From the NCBI GenBank assembly GCA_029239935.1, contig JARBTY010000107.1, positions 1 through 9,827 of the forward strand: a DNA stretch of 9,827 nucleotides. The letters run 5' to 3'. This stretch comes from Clostridia bacterium (GTDB lineage: Bacteria; Bacillota_A; Clostridia; Lachnospirales; Cellulosilyticaceae). The notes under the pieces were generated by a model. That model saw only the letters and a list, made by a program, of their open reading frames with translations, was not told the DNA's origin and did no database searches. Position 1 is the stretch's first letter. Each line of letters opens with the position of its first letter. This document shows positions 7,216-9,827 of the stretch, piece by piece. The position numbers and the translations under genes are program-made.

Positions 7216-8694
7216 ATGGCAAAATACATTGTAAATGTGAAAGATAAAAAATCTAAAATTGATAAAAATATTTATGGGCATTTTTCAGAGCATCTAGGCA
7301 GATGTATTTATGAAGGCATCTATGTGGGCGATGGCTCTAGTATACCCAATGTAAAGGGCATGAGAATAGATGTGGTAGAAGCACTAAAGAACATCAAAGT
7401 TCCTGTGCTTAGGTGGCCGGGGGGGTGCTTTGCAGATGAGTATCACTGGAAAGATGGTATAGGACCTAAGGAAAATCGCAAAAAAATGGTTAATACCCAT
7501 TGGGGAGGAGTCGTAGAAGACAATAGCTTTGGAACCCACGAGTTCATGGAGCTTTGTAGTCAAGTTGGCTGCGAACCTTACATCAATGGTAATTTAGGCA
7601 GCGGTACGGTACAAGAAATGTCAGAGTGGGTAGAATATTTGACTTTTGACGGTATTTCCCCTATGGCAGAGCTACGCAAAAGTAACGGTCAGGAAAAAGC
7701 ATGGCAGGTTAAATACTTTGGGGTTGGCAATGAAAACTGGGGATGCGGCGGTAATATGAGGCCAGAATATTATGCCGATGAATACCGTAGGTATCAAACT
7801 TATGTAAGGAATTATGGTTCTAATAAGCTTTATAAAATAGCCTGCGGAGCTAACGGCAGTGATTACAACTGGACCAAGGTACTGATGGAGAGAGCGGCTC
7901 AGTATATGGATGCACTTACCCTTCATTACTATACGATTCCAGGAGGATGGGACCATAAGATGCCAGCTCTGGGGTTTGATGAAGAGGCCTATTATCAAAC
8001 GATAAAAGAAGCTGTTTTTATGGAGGAATTATTAGACAAACATAGTCATATTATGGATCAGTATGACAAAGAAAAGCGTATTGCGGTGATTGTAGACGAG
8101 TGGGGCAGCTGGTATCAAGTAGAACCAGGTACTAATCCAGGCTTTTTATACCAGCAAAACACGATGCGAGATGCTATGCTTGCAGGGGTTACGTTAAATA
8201 TATTTAATAAATATGCAGACCGTGTACGTATGGCTAATCTTGCTCAGATTGTCAATGTGTTGCAGGCAATCATTTTAACTGAAGGAGAAAAGATGATACT
8301 TACTCCCACATATCATGTATTTGACTTATATAAAGTGCATCAAGAAGCCATTTTATTAGAGAGTTTTATCAGTCAAGAAGATGTTGGAAGTAACAACTAT
8401 AGCATCAAGGATCTCTATGAGTCAGCTTCAATGGATGATGCAGGACAAGTGAATATGACAATCTGTAATACAGATTTAAATCAAGCGAAGGCAATAGAGG
8501 GCATATTACAAGGCTTTGAAATCAAGGAAGTAAAAGGGCGTGTGTTATCTGAGAAAATGGATGCACATAATCATTTTGAAGAGCCAAACAAAGTTAAACT
8601 TGAAGTGTTTGATGGGGTTAGCTTCACAGGAGAAGATTTTAAAGTGGAAGTTCCGCCATGCAGTATCGTACAGTTAACTTTTATTGGGGTGTAG
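7216..8694 (+). CDS. abfA: Alpha-L-arabinofuranosidase, GH51
   Basis: This enzyme releases terminal L-arabinofuranose from arabino-oligosaccharides or arabinoxylan fragments by a retaining mechanism. The 492-residue protein has no signal peptide, so it should work in the cytoplasm on imported oligosaccharides. The N-terminus ([15 protein letters not shown]) and the RWPGG motif are typical of GH51. The acid/base is Glu173 in [11 protein letters not shown] and the nucleophile Glu295 in [10 protein letters not shown], about 120 residues apart, as expected for the (beta/alpha)8 barrel of clan GH-A. The C-terminal part from about residue 370 fits the usual beta-sandwich domain, and the length is normal. 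The active-site segments read [11 protein letters not shown] and GNENWGCGG rather than the PGGNFVSGYNW and GNEMDGPW of the best-known Bacillus/Geobacillus enzymes, so this is a distinct GH51 subgroup. Its place after binding protein and two permeases matches abfA in the B. subtilis ara operon. Confidence 0.93.
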   Translation: MAKYIVNVKDKKSKIDKNIYGHFSEHLGRCIYEGIYVGDGSSIPNVKGMRIDVVEALKNIKVPVLRWPGGCFADEYHWKDGIGPKENRKKMVNTHWGGVVEDNSFGTHEFMELCSQVGCEPYINGNLGSGTVQEMSEWVEYLTFDGISPMAELRKSNGQEKAWQVKYFGVGNENWGCGGNMRPEYYADEYRRYQTYVRNYGSNKLYKIACGANGSDYNWTKVLMERAAQYMDALTLHYYTIPGGWDHKMPALGFDEEAYYQTIKEAVFMEELLDKHSHIMDQYDKEKRIAVIVDEWGSWYQVEPGTNPGFLYQQNTMRDAMLAGVTLNIFNKYADRVRMANLAQIVNVLQAIILTEGEKMILTPTYHVFDLYKVHQEAILLESFISQEDVGSNNYSIKDLYESASMDDAGQVNMTICNTDLNQAKAIEGILQGFEIKEVKGRVLSEKMDAHNHFEEPNKVKLEVFDGVSFTGEDFKVEVPPCSIVQLTFIGV

Positions 8695-8697
8695 AGG

Positions 8698-8964
8698 GTG
8701 GAAGTAACCTGTAAACGCTGTAAGTTATTTGAGCAAGACAAGGAGCAGTTGTTAAGCACTCTAAAATCTTATATTGAATCCCTAAGTGAGGAAGATAAAG
8801 TATCACAAGAAATATATGAAGAAAGACTTTCAAGGTGTGAGTGTTGCGATAGTCTTAGTAATGGACTGTGTAAGTTTTGCGGATGTTTTGTAATCGTTAG
8901 GGCAATTAAGAAGATAATGAGTTGCCCGCATCCGAGAGGTGAAAGATGGCACAAACAAGATTAA
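8698..8964 (+). CDS. Small Cys-rich protein, DUF6171-like
   Basis: The 88-residue product carries nine cysteines in a zinc-finger-like pattern: C5-x2-C8, C47-x-C49-C50, C58-x2-C61-x-C63 and C76. Between them is an acidic helical stretch (YIESLSEEDKVSQEIYEERLSRC split over about 25-47). The order of CKRC, a central ESLSEEDK segment, LCKFCGCFV and a final CPHP resembles the DUF6171 family of small Firmicutes proteins, as I remember it; no function is known to me. Metal binding, probably zinc, is inferred from the cysteines. GTG 8698 lies three bases after the GH51 stop. The ribosome binding site is poor (GGGGTG, 8686-8691, within the GH51 end), which suggests translational coupling and low output. 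A terminator follows at 9032. It is likely co-transcribed with the transporter operon, but a role in sugar use is not shown. Confidence 0.8.
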   Translation: MEVTCKRCKLFEQDKEQLLSTLKSYIESLSEEDKVSQEIYEERLSRCECCDSLSNGLCKFCGCFVIVRAIKKIMSCPHPRGERWHKQD

Positions 8965-9031
8965 AATAATGGCTATTATTTGAGTTATAAATCCAAAAAG
9001 ACAAATGCCATACCAACCCCAATGGGCATAC

Positions 9032-9069
9032 AAAAAAGATATTATCCTAATTGTGATAATATCTTTTTT
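9032..9069 (+). terminator. Intrinsic terminator ending the sugar-uptake operon
   Basis: AAAAAAGATATTATC (9032-9046) and GATAATATCTTTTTT (9055-9069) form a perfect 15-bp stem with an 8-base loop. The right arm ends in six T and the left arm starts with six A, so it could stop transcription from either side. It is AT-rich, hence weaker than the terminator at 293. The stretch between the DUF6171-like stop (8964) and this hairpin holds no supported gene. Confidence 0.8.
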
Positions 9070-9082
9070 GCTTAATTTTGCG

Positions 9083-9088
9083 TATAAT
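9083..9088 (+). promoter_or_regulatory. Possible -10 element for the repeat-protein gene
   Basis: A consensus TATAAT lies 13 bases after the terminator and about 70 bases before the ATG at 9157. No convincing -35 is visible at 16-18 bp; that position falls in the terminator arm and reads TATCTT. A TG lies two bases upstream of the hexamer instead of the usual one. In such AT-rich DNA this is weak evidence. Confidence 0.3.
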
Positions 9089-9156
9089 AAAATTATTGTC
9101 AGTTATGGGTATTATCAAGGCGTTTAAATCTTAAATAATAGAAAAGAAGGAATATC

Positions 9157-9827
9157 ATGGAAGAAGCTAAACTCATTGAAATTTTAAAAATCAACCCCGC
9201 TAGTATCAAAACAATCCATCAACCCACAGATGAGATGAAGTTATTGGCTATACGAAAAGATGGGCTTGTATTAGAATACATAGATAACCCCACAAAAGAG
9301 ATGGAAGAATTAGCTATGGCCAATAACACAAGAGCCATTAAATTTATCAATAACCCAACAGAAGATATGATGATAAAAGCTGTAAAGGATGGCTGGAGCA
9401 TCTTACAGTATATTAAAAATCCAACGGATCAAGTGATAAGATTAGCTATCGATCAAGCAGGATGGGCTATTCAATATGCTAAAGCCCCAAGTGAGGAGCT
9501 GCAATTATTAGCAGTGAAAAAAAATTATGATGCCTTAAAGTATATCAAAGAGCCGTATGAAAGCGTGCAAGAAGAAGCGGTTAAAATCAGTTATGAGGCA
9601 TTAAGATATATAGCTTCACCAACCCTCAAGCTAGAACTGATGGCCATTAAAAATAATGAAGCAGCTGTCAAATTTATCGGCCATTTAGATAAGCCTAAAA
9701 TGTTAGCTTTTTTGAAAGTCAATATTTTGGTTATCAAATATATCATAAGGGAAATTACCCAAGATGAATTAGAAGAGGTATTAAAGGAAGCATTATCAAA
9801 GGAAGATATTGAAGAAAAATATGTAAG
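9157..9827 (+). CDS. 22-residue solenoid repeat protein, DUF4116-like; 3' end outside window
   Basis: The frame is open from ATG 9157 to the right edge (223 codons, no stop), with AGAAGGA (9145-9151) 5 bases upstream. After a 21-residue lead (MEEAKLIEILKINPASIKTIH) come seven clear tandem repeats of exactly 22 residues (22-175) and a more divergent eighth (176-197). Each begins with x-P-T/S and carries a central A-[IV/M] and a late A-[IL]-[KQ]-[YF]-[IA], for example NPTEDM, KAVKDG, ILQYIK. The pattern predicts two short helices per repeat stacking into an alpha-solenoid, a fold usually used for binding protein partners. It recalls the DUF4116 repeat family of bacteria, phages and protists, by memory of its pattern. 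There is no signal peptide or membrane segment, so it is probably cytoplasmic. It lies beyond a terminator and is probably unrelated to the sugar operon. Function is unknown. Confidence 0.85.
   Translation, partial: MEEAKLIEILKINPASIKTIHQPTDEMKLLAIRKDGLVLEYIDNPTKEMEELAMANNTRAIKFINNPTEDMMIKAVKDGWSILQYIKNPTDQVIRLAIDQAGWAIQYAKAPSEELQLLAVKKNYDALKYIKEPYESVQEEAVKISYEALRYIASPTLKLELMAIKNNEAAVKFIGHLDKPKMLAFLKVNILVIKYIIREITQDELEEVLKEALSKEDIEEKYV
9220..9747 (+). repeat. Eight tandem 66-bp coding units (22-residue repeats)
   Basis: Units start at 9220, 9286, 9352, 9418, 9484, 9550, 9616 and 9682 with no insertions or deletions between them. The period is perfect at the protein level (Pro at position 2, Ala at 10, Tyr/Phe at 20) while the DNA units are strongly diverged. 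This indicates old duplications kept by selection rather than a recent DNA repeat expansion. The last unit (9682-9747) lacks the x-P-T start and looks like a capping repeat. Confidence 0.85.

Noticed and set aside
7672..7998. Minus-strand 108-codon frame inside the GH51 gene.
   Set aside because: It is fully antisense to the catalytic region of GH51, with no supporting signals.
9006..9030. Short imperfect inverted repeat (ATGCCAT and ATGGGCAT) before the terminator.
   Set aside because: It has a bulge and a short stem; too weak to call a structure.
8830..9033. Minus-strand 67-codon frame with a hydrophobic, Trp-rich start (WGWYG followed by a membrane-like stretch).
   Set aside because: It starts with TTG, has no ribosome binding site at a proper distance, begins inside the terminator stem and overlaps the DUF6171-like gene antisense for two thirds of its length. 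The hydrophobic start is noted, but it may be chance.
9220..9747. Reading the 66-bp period as a CRISPR array or recent DNA tandem repeat.
   Set aside because: The DNA units are strongly diverged and only the protein pattern is regular, inside one open frame.

Overview
The window comes from a low-G+C, Gram-positive, plant-polysaccharide-degrading anaerobe, most likely a clostridium of the Lachnospiraceae/Cellulosilyticum type. This is inferred from the AT-rich sequence, strong AGGAGG-type ribosome binding sites, a YesM/YesN-type two-component pair, a lipoprotein sugar-binding protein and a DUF6171-type small protein. The species cannot be fixed from the sequence alone. All convincing genes are on the + strand.

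Layout. (1) Positions 2-283 are the 3' end of a GH43 glycosidase gene, closed by a clean intrinsic terminator (293-335). (2) An extended -10 promoter (340-367) precedes a sensor kinase (435-2255) and an AraC-type response regulator (2259-3857). The two are three bases apart and clearly co-transcribed. (3) After a 117-bp gap with a possible regulator site come a lipoprotein solute-binding protein (3975-5336), an intergenic hairpin, two ABC permeases (5421-6290 and 6311-7165) and a GH51 alpha-L-arabinofuranosidase (7216-8694). A small Cys-rich DUF6171-like gene (8698-8964) follows three bases later. A perfect 15-bp terminator hairpin (9032-9069) ends this unit. (4) A separate gene begins at 9157 and runs off the window. 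It encodes a solenoid of exact 22-residue repeats resembling DUF4116-type repeats.

How it fits together. The order binding protein - permease - permease - GH51 matches araN-araP-araQ-abfA of Bacillus subtilis. The simplest reading is an arabino-oligosaccharide uptake and breakdown locus. Arabinan or arabinoxylan fragments are captured outside by the lipoprotein and imported by the permease pair, then trimmed to L-arabinose in the cytoplasm by GH51. The GH43 enzyme just upstream probably contributes. No ABC ATPase is encoded, so a shared MsmX-like ATPase elsewhere is expected. The kinase/regulator pair probably senses an extracellular sugar or a sugar-loaded binding protein and activates the transporter operon. 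In B. subtilis the corresponding operon is controlled by the repressor AraR instead.

Most of the window is a well-formed example of known families. The least explained parts are the 22-residue repeat protein at the right edge and the DUF6171-like protein coupled to the arabinofuranosidase. I found no mobile element, CRISPR array, tRNA or rRNA.
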